Shown: positions 10,066 through 18,221, counted from the stretch's first letter. The stretch: 64,000 nucleotides of DNA from Streptomyces sp. GESEQ-35 (GCF_017948485.1 NZ_JAFFSX010000006.1:310001-374000), one strand, 5' to 3'. Numbers and translations: made by a program. The notes: generated by a model from the sequence alone, not told the origin.

Positions 10066-12054
10066 ATGAGCACGGAAGCCAGGCGCGCGCCCGTCCCCCC
10101 ACGCCCGACGACGCCGCCGACGGTTCCGGAGGAGTACGACGAGACGGGGACCGTTGGACAGGCGCCCACTGAGCAGCCGGTGAACGGTACGTCGGATTCC
10201 GGTGCGGGATCGGATACGTCATCCAACGGATCCCCGACGCCGGACGTGCCGTCACAGGGCAAGGGCACTCGGCGGACCGCGCCCGGCGCACAGGATGAGC
10301 GCGGTGCATCCGCCTCCCCCGACACCCGGCCCGGCTTCCCTGGCCGACGCGGCCCGTCCTCCCTGGACACCGCCGACACCGCTCCGCCCCCGCCGATCGC
10401 CTCGGCGCGCTTCCCGGACACCCCGCCGCCGGCCGCTCACGCGACAGGGGCCGACACCGCCGCACCGCCACGGCCAGGACGGCAGCCGTCGACACCGCCG
10501 CGCCGCCCGGACGCCCCCGAGCCCTCACACCGCCCGGACGCCGCGACGCCCTCCGAGCCCGCACACCGTCCGGGCGTACCGCCCACGCCCGCCGAGGAGT
10601 TGAGGCGCCCCGCCGTCCCCCCGGCACCCGCCGAAACCCCGCGGCACCCCCTCGCACAACCGCTGCCGCCCGAGGCCCCGCGCCGCCCCACCGCACAACC
10701 GTTGCCGACCGAGACCCCGCGGCGCTCCGTCCGACGCTCGGCGCCTGCCGAGGCCGCGCAGGGTCCGGGCGTACCTCCGGCTCCTGCCGAGTCGTTGAGG
10801 CGTCCTGTCTCACCCCCGGCGCCTGCCGAGGGCCCGCAGCGTCCGGTCGGTCCGTCGGCGTCCGGTGAGACCCTGTGGCGGCCCGCCTCACCTTCGGTGC
10901 CTGCCGAGACCGCGCAGGGTCCGGGCGTACCTCCGGCTCCCGCCGAGTCGTTGAGGCGCCCTGTCTCACCCCCGGCGCCTGCCGAGGGCCCGCGGCGTTC
11001 GGGCGTCCCACCCGTACCTGCCGGGACCCCGCGGCGTCCGGTCTCGCCTCCGGCGCCTGCCGAGAGCCCGCGGCGTCCCGTCGTACCGCCCGCAGTCGGC
11101 GAGACCGTCTCCGAGATGACCACCAGGCTGCGTCCGATTCCGGCGGACCCGGTGTCTCCGCAGGCTGAGGTGCGGACGGGGCCTGATCCCACGTACTCCT
11201 GGGGTGCCCCCGTGGCGCCGGGCGGGGCGGGGCGGCCGTTCGTGTCGTTGGGGGAGCCCGAGGGGTACGACGACCGGGCGCGGCCGCGTCCGCTGGGGAA
11301 CCGGGTGCGGAACCGGACCGTCATGGCGGCAGCCTGTCTCGTACTCGGGCTCGGGCTCATCGGCGGTGCGGTGACCGGGAGTTGGCTCATCCCCGAGGCG
11401 GGAGCGGGCAGCGAGAGCAGCGTCTTCGCCACGGCCGGGAGCCTCTGGCACAGCGTGCCGGTCGACCAGCTGTTCCCGCCCGCTGTCGAAGGCCAGGGGG
11501 CGGGACCCGGCGGCGCCGACCGCACCTGGACCCGCATCGCCGTCGCCCCGGACAGCGGCTGCGATGATGCCTTCGACCCGCTGCTGCGCAAGGCCCTTGC
11601 CCCCGTCGGCTGCCAGCGCCTGCTGCGCGCCACCTACACGGACTCCACGCAGAGCTACGTCACCACCGTCGGCCTGCTCTTCGCCAAGGGGGACTCCGCC
11701 GCCATGGCCTCCCTGCGCACCCGCTTCAAGAACGAGGGCCTGGCCGGCCGTACCGACCTGATGCCCCGCCCGTACGCCGCGAAGGACACCGTCGCCGCCG
11801 GCTTCGGCAGCGAGCAGCGTGCCTCGTGGACCGTCTCCGTCCTCACCGACGCCCCTGTCGTCGTCTACGCCGTCTCCGGCTGGGCCGACGGCCGCACCGT
11901 CGACGAACCGCAACCCGCCGCCGAGGCCATGAAGTCCGGCGCCACCACGGCCCTCGCCCAGGCAGGCCTGGGCCACGAGGCGAAGGGCCTCGCCGACCGC
12001 ATCGAACGGGCGTTGCGCAAGACCGTCGACTCGGCCACGGAGCAGCCGTCATGA
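10066..12054 (+). CDS. Proline-rich single-pass membrane protein with extracytoplasmic domain
   Basis: A 662-residue protein not recognised as a named family. Residues 1-415 are low-complexity, rich in Pro, Ala and Glu, with repeats of the type PPAPAESLRRPVS. One transmembrane helix lies at about 418-440 (VMAAACLVLGLGLIGGAVTG). The remaining 220 residues are compact and should be outside the cell (two Cys at CDDAFDPLLRKALAPVGC). The ATGA overlap with the following mycosin-like protease gene means the two are coupled, so the protease may act on this protein or be scaffolded by it. The long intracellular proline-rich tail is unusual. Confidence 0.75.
   Translation: MSTEARRAPVPPRPTTPPTVPEEYDETGTVGQAPTEQPVNGTSDSGAGSDTSSNGSPTPDVPSQGKGTRRTAPGAQDERGASASPDTRPGFPGRRGPSSLDTADTAPPPPIASARFPDTPPPAAHATGADTAAPPRPGRQPSTPPRRPDAPEPSHRPDAATPSEPAHRPGVPPTPAEELRRPAVPPAPAETPRHPLAQPLPPEAPRRPTAQPLPTETPRRSVRRSAPAEAAQGPGVPPAPAESLRRPVSPPAPAEGPQRPVGPSASGETLWRPASPSVPAETAQGPGVPPAPAESLRRPVSPPAPAEGPRRSGVPPVPAGTPRRPVSPPAPAESPRRPVVPPAVGETVSEMTTRLRPIPADPVSPQAEVRTGPDPTYSWGAPVAPGGAGRPFVSLGEPEGYDDRARPRPLGNRVRNRTVMAAACLVLGLGLIGGAVTGSWLIPEAGAGSESSVFATAGSLWHSVPVDQLFPPAVEGQGAGPGGADRTWTRIAVAPDSGCDDAFDPLLRKALAPVGCQRLLRATYTDSTQSYVTTVGLLFAKGDSAAMASLRTRFKNEGLAGRTDLMPRPYAAKDTVAAGFGSEQRASWTVSVLTDAPVVVYAVSGWADGRTVDEPQPAAEAMKSGATTALAQAGLGHEAKGLADRIERALRKTVDSATEQPS
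10754..10993. repeat. Intragenic 84-bp direct repeat in the proline-rich region
   Basis: Bases 10754-10837 recur at 10910-10993 with two mismatches (offset 156 bp, not a multiple of the repeat length but of three, so the frame is kept). The copies encode PPAPAESLRRPVSPPAPAEG. Further shorter degenerate copies flank them. The near identity at DNA level implies recent duplication or ongoing homogenisation. Confidence 0.8.
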
Positions 12055-13220
12055 CCGCCACCCGCCGGATCGGCCTGCTCAGCGTCATGCTGGCCGCCTC
12101 CGTCGCCCTCGTCCCGCCCACCGTCGCGCACGCCGACGGCATACGCGCCAAGCAGTGGGCTCTCGAGGCCATGCACACCGAAGAGGCCTGGCAGACCACC
12201 AAGGGCCGGGGCATCACCGTCGCCGTCCTGGACACCGGCGTCGAGTCCGACCACCCCGACCTCGCCGGCAACGTCCTCGACGGCAAGGACATGGTGGGTT
12301 TCGGCGCCGGACAGGGCGACCGCGCCTGGGCCCGTCACGGCACCGCCATGGCGGGCATCATCGCCGGTCACGGCCACGGCGTGGGCAATGCCGACGGCGT
12401 CATGGGCATCGCCCCCGAAGCCAAGATCCTCCCCGTCCGCGTGATCCTCGAAGAGGGCGACTCCGCCCGCGGCAAGGCCCGCAACACCCGCGGCAACGCC
12501 CTCGCCGAAGGCATCCGCTGGGCCGCCGACCACGGCGCCGACGTCATCAACATGTCCCTCGGCGACGACTCCAAGTCCGCCCACCCCGAACCCGCCGAGG
12601 ACGAGGCCGTCCAGTACGCCCTGAAGAAGGGCTCCGTCGTCGTCGCCTCGGCCGGCAACGGCGGCGAGAAGGGCGACCACATCTCCTACCCGGCCGCCTA
12701 CCCGGGCGTGATCGCCGCGACCGCCGTCGACCGCTTCGGCACCCGCGCCTCCTTCTCCACCCGCCGCTGGTACGCCACGGTCAGCGCCCCCGGCGTCGAC
12801 GTCGTCATCGCCGACCCCGACCACAAGTACTACGAAGGATGGGGTACGAGTGCCGCCGCGGCCTTCGTCTCCGGAGCCGTCGCCCTCGTCAAGGCAGCCC
12901 ACCCGGGCCTGACCCCGGCCCAGATCAAGAAGCTCCTGGAGGACACCGCCCGGAACGCCCCGGCGGGCGGCCGTGACGACTCCCGCGGCTACGGCCTCAT
13001 CGACCCCGCCGCAGCCATCAAAGCCGCCGGCCGCCTCGAACCGGAGGCCCTGCGCGCGGCGGCCTACGGCGACAAGTACTTCGGCTCCGGCCCCGACGCC
13101 GCCGGGGACGACGACTCCACATCGAGCTGGGCCGCCCCGCTGGCGGGCAGCATCGGCGGCGTCCTGCTGGTCGTCGCGGTCGTCGTCTGGCGCGGACGCC
13201 GCGGGGAGTACGAGAACTAG
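12051..13220 (+). CDS. Mycosin-like secreted subtilisin (S8) protease, membrane anchored
   Basis: A 389-residue protein with a signal peptide (about 1-28, ending TVAHA), an S8 catalytic domain with Asp61 (VAVLDTGVESDHPDL), His96 (RHGTAMAGIIAG), Asn203 (ASAGNGG) and Ser267 (GWGTSAAAAFVSG), and a C-terminal transmembrane helix (about 358-378) followed by WRGRRGEYEN. This is the architecture of type-VII-secretion-associated mycosins. No ESX genes (EccC, WXG100) are nearby, so a role outside type VII secretion is possible. It is translationally coupled to the upstream proline-rich membrane protein. Confidence 0.88.
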   Translation: MTATRRIGLLSVMLAASVALVPPTVAHADGIRAKQWALEAMHTEEAWQTTKGRGITVAVLDTGVESDHPDLAGNVLDGKDMVGFGAGQGDRAWARHGTAMAGIIAGHGHGVGNADGVMGIAPEAKILPVRVILEEGDSARGKARNTRGNALAEGIRWAADHGADVINMSLGDDSKSAHPEPAEDEAVQYALKKGSVVVASAGNGGEKGDHISYPAAYPGVIAATAVDRFGTRASFSTRRWYATVSAPGVDVVIADPDHKYYEGWGTSAAAAFVSGAVALVKAAHPGLTPAQIKKLLEDTARNAPAGGRDDSRGYGLIDPAAAIKAAGRLEPEALRAAAYGDKYFGSGPDAAGDDDSTSSWAAPLAGSIGGVLLVVAVVVWRGRRGEYEN

Positions 13221-14215
13221 GAGGCGGACGCGGAGGCCGGTACGGACGCCGTCGAGCCCTCCCCGGCGAACACCGAGACCGCCGCCCGCGCCGCCGCCTC
13301 GACCAGTGAAATCCCCTTCGCCTGCGTCGAGTTGCCGTCGGACAGCACCGCCACCAGACAGTCGTGACCGTCGACGGTGACCCGCCCGATGCTGTTGATG
13401 TCCCACAGCCCGGTGGCGCTGCGCGGCAGCCAGCCGTTCTTCAGCGCCCACGCCGAGCCGTCGGCCGCGGCCGACACACCCCACTGCTGCCCGGCGGCTA
13501 TCTGCCCCATCAACCCCTTCAGATACGACCGCGAGGCCTCACTCAGCTCCGAGTCCTCCCCGAACACCTGCTGGAGCAGGACGAGTTGATCGGCCGCCGT
13601 GGTCTGGGTCAGCCCCCACAGCATGCCGTCACCGCCCTCGGTACCGGTGAGCCCGAGGCGCCGGTTCGCGGCGTCGAGCCCGTCCGCCTGCCCGATCGTC
13701 CGCCACAGCGCCGATGCGGAGGTGTTGTCGCTGTTCTCGATCATCGCGGTGGCGTACGACTTCTCCGTCACGGTGAGCGCACGTCCCGCGTCCTGCGCCT
13801 GGAGCAGCAGCGCCGCCAGGATGTCGACCTTCACGATGCTCGCCGTGTCGAACGTGCCGTCCCCGTAGGCGGCGCTCTCACCGGACTCCAGGTCCAGCAC
13901 CGCCACCGACACCTCGGCACCGTCCTCGACGGTCACCGACCCCATCCCCGCCGCCAGCAGCTCGTCGTGGTCCACCACCGGCCGCGCCACCGTTTCCACC
14001 GATGCCTCCCCGCTCGCCGAAGCCGACGGCGATGCGGAGACCGACGGCGATGCGGAGACCGACGATACGGCCCCCGCGGTGGAGTGCGCCTGCGCCTTCA
14101 CATACACGGTCCCCGCCGCCGTAGCGCCCAGAGCGACGACGGCAGCGAGCGCGGTGTACACCGGGATCCGGCGGCGAAGCCGATCACTGCGTCGAGCGGC
14201 CTTGGGAGACTCCAT
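13217..14215 (-). CDS. Exported class A beta-lactamase-fold serine hydrolase
   Basis: A 332-residue protein with a basic N-terminus and transmembrane or signal segment at about 18-38, a Ser/Ala-rich linker (45-75), then a class A beta-lactamase-like domain: SxxK at Ser126-Lys129 (TASIVKVD), SDN at 162-164, and KNG in place of the usual KTG (WALKNGWLP). I see no clear ExxxN omega-loop glutamate in the usual place, so it may be a penicillin-binding or acyl-hydrolase homologue rather than an antibiotic resistance enzyme. Its TAG and that of the convergent protease gene share the four bases CTAG (13217-13220). Confidence 0.82.
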   Translation of the reverse strand: MESPKAARRSDRLRRRIPVYTALAAVVALGATAAGTVYVKAQAHSTAGAVSSVSASPSVSASPSASASGEASVETVARPVVDHDELLAAGMGSVTVEDGAEVSVAVLDLESGESAAYGDGTFDTASIVKVDILAALLLQAQDAGRALTVTEKSYATAMIENSDNTSASALWRTIGQADGLDAANRRLGLTGTEGGDGMLWGLTQTTAADQLVLLQQVFGEDSELSEASRSYLKGLMGQIAAGQQWGVSAAADGSAWALKNGWLPRSATGLWDINSIGRVTVDGHDCLVAVLSDGNSTQAKGISLVEAAARAAVSVFAGEGSTASVPASASAS

Positions 14216-14363
14216 ATCGGAATCGTCGGACCTGTGACTGTGCTGTCCGTTAGACGGAGGTTAGATCTGTGTCAGGGATGCCTGAGAAAGTACTGAAAGC
14301 GTGACGCCCAGGTTTCCGGGGCCGCACAACCGCAGCAGCATCCCCCCGATAGGGTCGGTGACC

Positions 14364-15095
14364 GTGGCGAACAAGAACATTCCCGACTCCGGCTTCTCCG
14401 ACGACGACGGCTCCGCCGACCCCCGGCTGAGCGCGGCGCTCGCCGCCTGGGCGGAGGACCGCACCGCCGTGGGTCCGGTGCTTCAGGCTCTGAAGGGCGC
14501 CCGGCTTCTCGTGCCTGTCGTGGCCGTGCTCGGCGAGGTCGAGGAAGACGAGAACGGGTTGCGCCACGAGAAGACGAGCGACATGGCCGTACCGACCCTG
14601 AAGGCCGGCGACCGCACCGCCCTGCCCGCCTTCACCTCCACCGACTCGCTGGCCCGCTGGGACCCCGAGGCCCGCCCCGTCGCCGTACCCCTGCACCAGG
14701 CACTCCAGGCGGCGGCGCACGAGAAGGCGGACACGATCGTGCTGGACCTGGCCGGACCGGTGCCGTACGAGCTGACCGGCGCCGCGCTGCTGGCGCTGGC
14801 CGAGGGCCGCGCGACGGACGATCCGCTCGCCGACCCCGCCGTGACCGGCGCCGTACGCGCCGCCGTGGCCGCCGAGCCCGCCGTCCTGCGCGCCTACCTC
14901 GGCCCCGGACAGGCGGACGGCACCCTCGCCCTCGTCCTCGACCCCGACGCGACCCCGGGCCCCGCCGCCCGCACGCTCGCCGAGCGACTGGCCGCCGACG
15001 AAACACTGAGGGCCCGCCTGGTGCACGGCCTCGACCTGGCACTGCTGCCGACCGGGACGACGCCACCGGGCGAGCCCTTGTACGTACGGGGATGA
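14364..15095 (+). CDS. SseB-family protein
   Basis: A 243-residue soluble protein with an SseB domain over most of its length (WAEDRTAVGPVLQALKGARLLVPVVAV is the characteristic opening, then ALPAFTSTDSLARW). The family is widespread in Streptomyces and its biochemical role is unknown. Two in-frame GTG codons, 14358 and 14364, are possible; 14364 gives VANKNIPDSGFSD and sits nine bases after AGGG. It is divergent from the beta-lactamase-fold gene and convergent with the DUF1844 gene. Confidence 0.82.
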   Translation: MANKNIPDSGFSDDDGSADPRLSAALAAWAEDRTAVGPVLQALKGARLLVPVVAVLGEVEEDENGLRHEKTSDMAVPTLKAGDRTALPAFTSTDSLARWDPEARPVAVPLHQALQAAAHEKADTIVLDLAGPVPYELTGAALLALAEGRATDDPLADPAVTGAVRAAVAAEPAVLRAYLGPGQADGTLALVLDPDATPGPAARTLAERLAADETLRARLVHGLDLALLPTGTTPPGEPLYVRG

Positions 15096-15096
15096 A

Positions 15097-15453
15097 CTAA
15101 CCGTAGATCGGGCCGGTGTACTTCTCGCCCGGGCCCTGGCCCGGCTCGTCCGGGACGAGGGACGCCTCGCGGAAGGCGAGCTGGAGGGACTTGAGGCCGT
15201 CGCGCAGGGGGGCCGCGTGGAAGGAGCTGATCTCGGTGGTGCTCGCGTCGAGCAGACCGGCGAGGGCGGCGACCAGCTTGCGGGCCTCGTCCAGGTCCTT
15301 GTGCTTGTCACCCTCCTCCGTCAGACCGAGCTTCACCGCGGCGGCGCTCATCAGGTTCACGGCGACCGTCACGATCACCTCGACCGCGGGGACCTCGGCG
15401 ATGTCACGGGTCATGGCGTCGAAGTCGGGCGTCTCAGGAGGGGTGTCACTCAT
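15097..15453 (-). CDS. DUF1844 family protein
   Basis: A 118-residue all-helical protein with the family core EVPAVEVIVTVAVNLMSAAAVKLGL and DLDEARKLVAALAGLLD. DUF1844 proteins are conserved in actinobacteria beside infC and have no assigned function; the context suggests a link to translation. ATG 15453 is taken as the start; an in-frame GTG at 15462 is also possible, and neither has a strong ribosome binding site. Confidence 0.85.
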   Translation of the reverse strand: MSDTPPETPDFDAMTRDIAEVPAVEVIVTVAVNLMSAAAVKLGLTEEGDKHKDLDEARKLVAALAGLLDASTTEISSFHAAPLRDGLKSLQLAFREASLVPDEPGQGPGEKYTGPIYG

Positions 15454-15582
15454 GCCGGACACGATAGGCCCCGATGCACGCCGGTTCGCACCACCCCCGG
15501 GTTGCTGCTAACCTTGTGTAACGACCGGCCGGACACAGCTATGTGCTCGGCCCACAAGTGGAGGCTCCGATCTCCCACCTGA

Positions 15583-15815
15583 CCGTCCTCCGGGACGGCG
15601 GGTCACCCGGGTCAGGCGGCCACCATCGTTCCGTACGGACGATGGAGTCGCCCGAAATTGCGCCCCGCGTCATCGCGGCGGTGCTCCGGCAGTGTTTGGA
15701 GCCCCGCATGTGATCGTCCGGGGCATTTTTGATGCTTCGGCGCGGTTAGGTCTAACGAAAGAGACATACGCGGCTGTCCGCCAGACCGCCGTGTGGTGCT
15801 AACCGAGGAGGATCC
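15583..15815 (+). ncRNA. Candidate structured leader RNA of infC-rpmI-rplT
   Basis: The 362 bases between the DUF1844 start and infC hold no gene but several hairpins: 15583-15598 (CCGTCC/GGACGG), 15623-15645 (CCATCGT/ACGATGG with an inner CCG-TA-CGG), 15683-15702 (GCTCC/GGAGC), a terminator-like stem at 15701-15730, 15770-15781 (GCGG/CCGC), and CGGTTAG (15743-15749) that can pair either with local CTAAC (15752-15756) or with CTAACCG (15799-15805) touching the infC ribosome binding site. In other phyla infC operons are controlled by leader attenuation or L20 binding. The pairings are seen; a regulatory role is inferred. No firm promoter could be placed upstream. Confidence 0.5.
15701..15730 (+). 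terminator. Terminator-like hairpin with U-run in the infC leader (attenuator candidate)
   Basis: GCCCCG (15701-15706) and CGGGGC (15719-15724) form a six-pair stem with a 12-base loop, followed by ATTTTT. This is the most E. coli-like intrinsic terminator in the window and it lies 86 bases before the infC start. The preceding hairpin 15683-15702 shares its last two bases with this stem, so the two structures compete in part. Confidence 0.6.
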
Positions 15816-16481
15816 ATCAGCGCCGAGCCCCGCATCAACGACCGGATTCGCGTTCCCGAGGTGCGACTTGTCGGTCCCAGTGGCGAGCAGGTGGGCATTG
15901 TCCCGCTGGCCAAGGCCCTGGAGCTTGCGCAGGAGTACGACCTGGACCTGGTCGAGGTCGCGGCGAACGCCCGTCCGCCCGTGTGCAAGCTCATGGACTA
16001 CGGGAAGTTCAAGTACGAGTCGGCCATGAAGGCCCGTGAGGCGCGCAAGAACCAGGCGCACACGGTCATCAAGGAGATGAAGCTCCGGCCGAAGATCGAC
16101 CCGCACGACTATGACACCAAGAAGGGTCACGTCGTTCGGTTCCTCAAGCAGGGCGACAAGGTCAAGATCACGATCATGTTCCGTGGCCGTGAGCAGTCCC
16201 GCCCCGAGCTGGGCTACCGACTGCTTCAGCGTCTCGCGGAGGACGTCCAGGACCTCGGCTTCGTGGAGTCGAACCCGAAGCAGGACGGCCGAAACATGAT
16301 CATGGTTCTCGGTCCGCACAAGAAGAAGACCGAGGCGATGGCCGAGGCTCGCCAGGCGCAGGAGGCCCGCAAGGCCGAAGCGAAGGCCAACCCCGGCAAG
16401 TCGCAGAACGCCGCGGAGACCGACCACGACGACCACGACGTGGACGCCGAGGCTCCGGCCGAGGCTTCTGCCGACGCGTGA
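15816..16481 (+). CDS. infC: Translation initiation factor IF-3
   Basis: A 221-residue IF-3: N-terminal domain ([23 protein letters not shown]), lysine-rich linker, and C-terminal ribosome-binding domain ([30 protein letters not shown]), with an acidic C-terminal tail usual in actinobacteria. The start is taken as ATC 15816, not the in-frame GTG 15861: homologous sequence ([16 protein letters not shown]) begins upstream of the GTG, and GAGGAGG lies at 15805-15811. Rare start codons in infC are known (AUU in E. coli) and let IF-3 repress its own translation. It is the first gene of infC-rpmI-rplT. Confidence 0.95.
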   Translation: MSAEPRINDRIRVPEVRLVGPSGEQVGIVPLAKALELAQEYDLDLVEVAANARPPVCKLMDYGKFKYESAMKAREARKNQAHTVIKEMKLRPKIDPHDYDTKKGHVVRFLKQGDKVKITIMFRGREQSRPELGYRLLQRLAEDVQDLGFVESNPKQDGRNMIMVLGPHKKKTEAMAEARQAQEARKAEAKANPGKSQNAAETDHDDHDVDAEAPAEASADA

Positions 16482-16529
16482 TCCCGGGGGACACACCAGT
16501 CCCCAGGATGTAACCGATACAAGAGCGAC

Positions 16530-16567
16530 GCTCCACCGTGCCCGGTTTCACGACCGGGCACCGGAGC
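16530..16567 (+). promoter_or_regulatory. Stable hairpin ahead of rpmI
   Basis: GTGCCCGGT (16538-16546) and ACCGGGCAC (16553-16561) form a nine-pair stem with a six-base loop. The stem is extended outward by GCTCC (16530-16534) and GGAGC (16563-16567) across an internal loop. It ends 26 bases before the rpmI ATG. There is no U-run. A smaller hairpin (GGGGAC/GTCCCC, 16487-16504) directly follows the infC stop. It could be a processing site, a partial terminator or a ribosomal protein target. Confidence 0.55.
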
Positions 16568-16593
16568 GCCACCGACGAGGAGATAACGGCGCT

Positions 16594-16788
16594 ATGCCGA
16601 AGAACAAGTCGCACAGCGGTGCCAGCAAGCGCTTCAAGATCACCGGCTCCGGCAAGGTGCTCCGTGAGCGCGCCGGCAAGCGCCACCTGCTCGAGCACAA
16701 GTCGTCCCGACTGACGCGTCGCCTCACCGGCAACGCCGAGATGGCCCCGGGCGACGCCAAGAAGATCAAGAAGCTTCTCGGCAAGTGA
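16594..16788 (+). CDS. rpmI: 50S ribosomal protein bL35
   Basis: A 64-residue basic protein, [21 protein letters not shown] onward, the full family length with the conserved RHLLEHKSS and KKIKKLLGK segments. Bases GAGGAGATAACGGCGCT upstream provide the ribosome binding site. It lies between infC and rplT as in most bacteria and encodes a structural protein of the large subunit. Confidence 0.97.
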   Translation: MPKNKSHSGASKRFKITGSGKVLRERAGKRHLLEHKSSRLTRRLTGNAEMAPGDAKKIKKLLGK

Positions 16789-16840
16789 CGTCCGGGCGCC
16801 ACTGAGCGTCGTACGTCTGGACCGGGACCCAATCGATTCC

Positions 16841-16866
16841 GGGCCGTGTGAGTCCCACCACGGCCC
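16841..16866 (+). promoter_or_regulatory. Hairpin ahead of rplT
   Basis: GGGCCGTG (16841-16848) pairs perfectly with CACGGCCC (16859-16866) around a ten-base loop. It ends six bases before the rplT ribosome binding site AAGGAG (16873-16878). Its position matches that of the hairpin ahead of rpmI, which suggests a shared purpose such as translation control or mRNA processing. Confidence 0.55.
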
Positions 16867-16885
16867 CGCTACAAGGAGTTAACAA

Positions 16886-17269
16886 GTGGCACGCGTCAAG
16901 CGGGCAGTCAACGCCCACAAGAAGCGCCGGGCGATCCTCGAGCAGGCCTCCGGCTACCGCGGTCAGCGTTCGCGCCTGTACCGCAAGGCCAAGGAGCAGG
17001 TCACCCACTCGCTGGTCTACAACTACAACGACCGCAAGAAGCGCAAGGGTGACTTCCGTCGGCTGTGGATCCAGCGCATCAACGCCGCTGCCCGCGCCAA
17101 CGGCATCACGTACAACCGCTTCATCCAGGGTCTGAACGCCGCGAACATCGAGGTCGACCGCAAGATCCTCGCCGAGCTCGCCGTCAACGACGCCACTGCG
17201 TTCGCCGCGCTCGTCGAGGTCGCCCAGAAGGCGCTGCCGGCGGACGTCAACGCGCCGAAGGCCGCGTGA
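16886..17269 (+). CDS. rplT: 50S ribosomal protein bL20
   Basis: A 127-residue protein starting [20 protein letters not shown], with the conserved [16 protein letters not shown] and [12 protein letters not shown] motifs. GTG 16886 is preceded by AAGGAG at seven-base spacing. L20 is a primary 23S rRNA binder needed for large-subunit assembly and, in other bacteria, represses its own operon by binding the leader mRNA. It is the last gene of the infC operon. Confidence 0.97.
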   Translation: MARVKRAVNAHKKRRAILEQASGYRGQRSRLYRKAKEQVTHSLVYNYNDRKKRKGDFRRLWIQRINAAARANGITYNRFIQGLNAANIEVDRKILAELAVNDATAFAALVEVAQKALPADVNAPKAA

Positions 17270-17300
17270 CGCTGGCGCCGGCTCTGAGCCGACGTAACTG

Positions 17301-17334
17301 AACGGACCCGTGGGCCTGTGCCTGCGGGTCCGTT
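17301..17334 (+). terminator. Terminator of the infC-rpmI-rplT operon
   Basis: AACGGACCCG (17301-17310) and CGGGTCCGTT (17325-17334) form a perfect ten-pair stem with a 14-base loop, 31 bases after the rplT stop. There is no long U-run, as is usual in this genus. Confidence 0.75.
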
Positions 17335-17372
17335 GCTGTGTGAGCACCGGTCTCTTTGTGAAGGTGAGTTGC

Positions 17373-18221
17373 ATGTCCCCCGTCGCCCCCGAGCTGATCT
17401 CCTCCCGCTCGCCCCGGGTCTCCGCCGCGCGGCGCCTCGCCAAGCGGAACTTCCGGGGCAAGGAGCAGCTGTTTCTGGCGGAGGGGCCGCAGGCCGTACG
17501 GGAAGCGGGGGTACGGCCGGACACCCTCGTCGAGTTGTTCGCCACCGTCGAGGCCGCCGAGCGGTACGCCGACATCATCGGGCGGGCCCGGGACACCGGC
17601 GCGCGGGTGCACCTCGCCGCCGAGCAGGTCATCGCCGACATCTCGACCACCGTCACGCCCCAGGGGCTCGTCGGTGTCTGCCGGTTCCTGGACACGCCGT
17701 TCGAGGAGATCCTCGCCGCCCGGCCCAAGCTGGTCGCCGTGCTCGCCCATGTCCGCGACCCCGGCAACGCCGGCACGGTGCTGCGGTGCGCCGACGCCGC
17801 CGGTGCCGACGCCGTCGTACTGACCGATGCGTCCGTCGATCTGTACAACCCCAAGGCCGTGCGCGCCTCCGTGGGCTCGCTGTTCCATCTGCCCGTCGCC
17901 GTCGGCGTCCCCGTGGAGCGGGCCGTGGCGGGGCTCAAGGACGCCGGCGTGCGGATTCTCGCCGCCGACGGGGCCGGGACCGACGATCTGGACGACGAGC
18001 TGGACAAGGGCACCATGGGCGGGCCGACCGCCTGGGTGTTCGGCAACGAGGCCTGGGGGCTCCCGGAAGAGACCCGCGCACTCGCGGACGCCGTGGTGCG
18101 CGTTCCGATCCATGGGAAGGCCGAGAGCCTGAACCTCGCGACCGCGGCCGCCGTATGTCTCTATGCAACCGCCCGTGCACAGCGCGCCTCCGGAGGGTGC
18201 CGCTCCGTCACTGCGAGCTAG
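17373..18221 (+). CDS. SpoU/TrmH-family RNA 2'-O-methyltransferase
   Basis: A 282-residue SPOUT methyltransferase: an N-terminal substrate-binding domain (RRLAKRNFRGKEQLFLAEGPQAV) and a trefoil-knot domain with motif 1 (HVRDPGNAGTVLRCADAAGAD), motif 2 (VFGNEAWGLPEE) and motif 3 (VRVPIHGKAESLNLATAAAVCLYA). Such enzymes methylate ribose in rRNA or tRNA. It is next to the rplT operon in many actinobacteria. Start ATG 17373 follows AAGGTGAG. The exact target nucleotide is unknown; TsnR-like self-resistance is a less likely alternative. Confidence 0.9.
   Translation: MSPVAPELISSRSPRVSAARRLAKRNFRGKEQLFLAEGPQAVREAGVRPDTLVELFATVEAAERYADIIGRARDTGARVHLAAEQVIADISTTVTPQGLVGVCRFLDTPFEEILAARPKLVAVLAHVRDPGNAGTVLRCADAAGADAVVLTDASVDLYNPKAVRASVGSLFHLPVAVGVPVERAVAGLKDAGVRILAADGAGTDDLDDELDKGTMGGPTAWVFGNEAWGLPEETRALADAVVRVPIHGKAESLNLATAAAVCLYATARAQRASGGCRSVTAS

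Noticed and set aside
10754..10993. Possible CRISPR-like array
   Set aside because: The repeat is in frame, codes for a proline-rich tail, and has only two long copies without unique spacers.
12051..13220. Part of a type VII secretion locus
   Set aside because: No EccB/C/D, WXG100 or PE/PPE-like genes within the window; only the mycosin-like protease fits.
13217..14215. Antibiotic resistance beta-lactamase
   Set aside because: KNG replaces KTG and no clear omega-loop glutamate is seen; calling it a resistance gene would go beyond the sequence.
15861..16481. infC starting at GTG 15861
   Set aside because: It would drop conserved residues ([15 protein letters not shown]) that are in frame and preceded by GAGGAGG at ATC 15816.
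16530..16567. Terminator between infC and rpmI
   Set aside because: No U-run follows, and the operon must continue into rpmI and rplT; listed as a regulatory hairpin instead.
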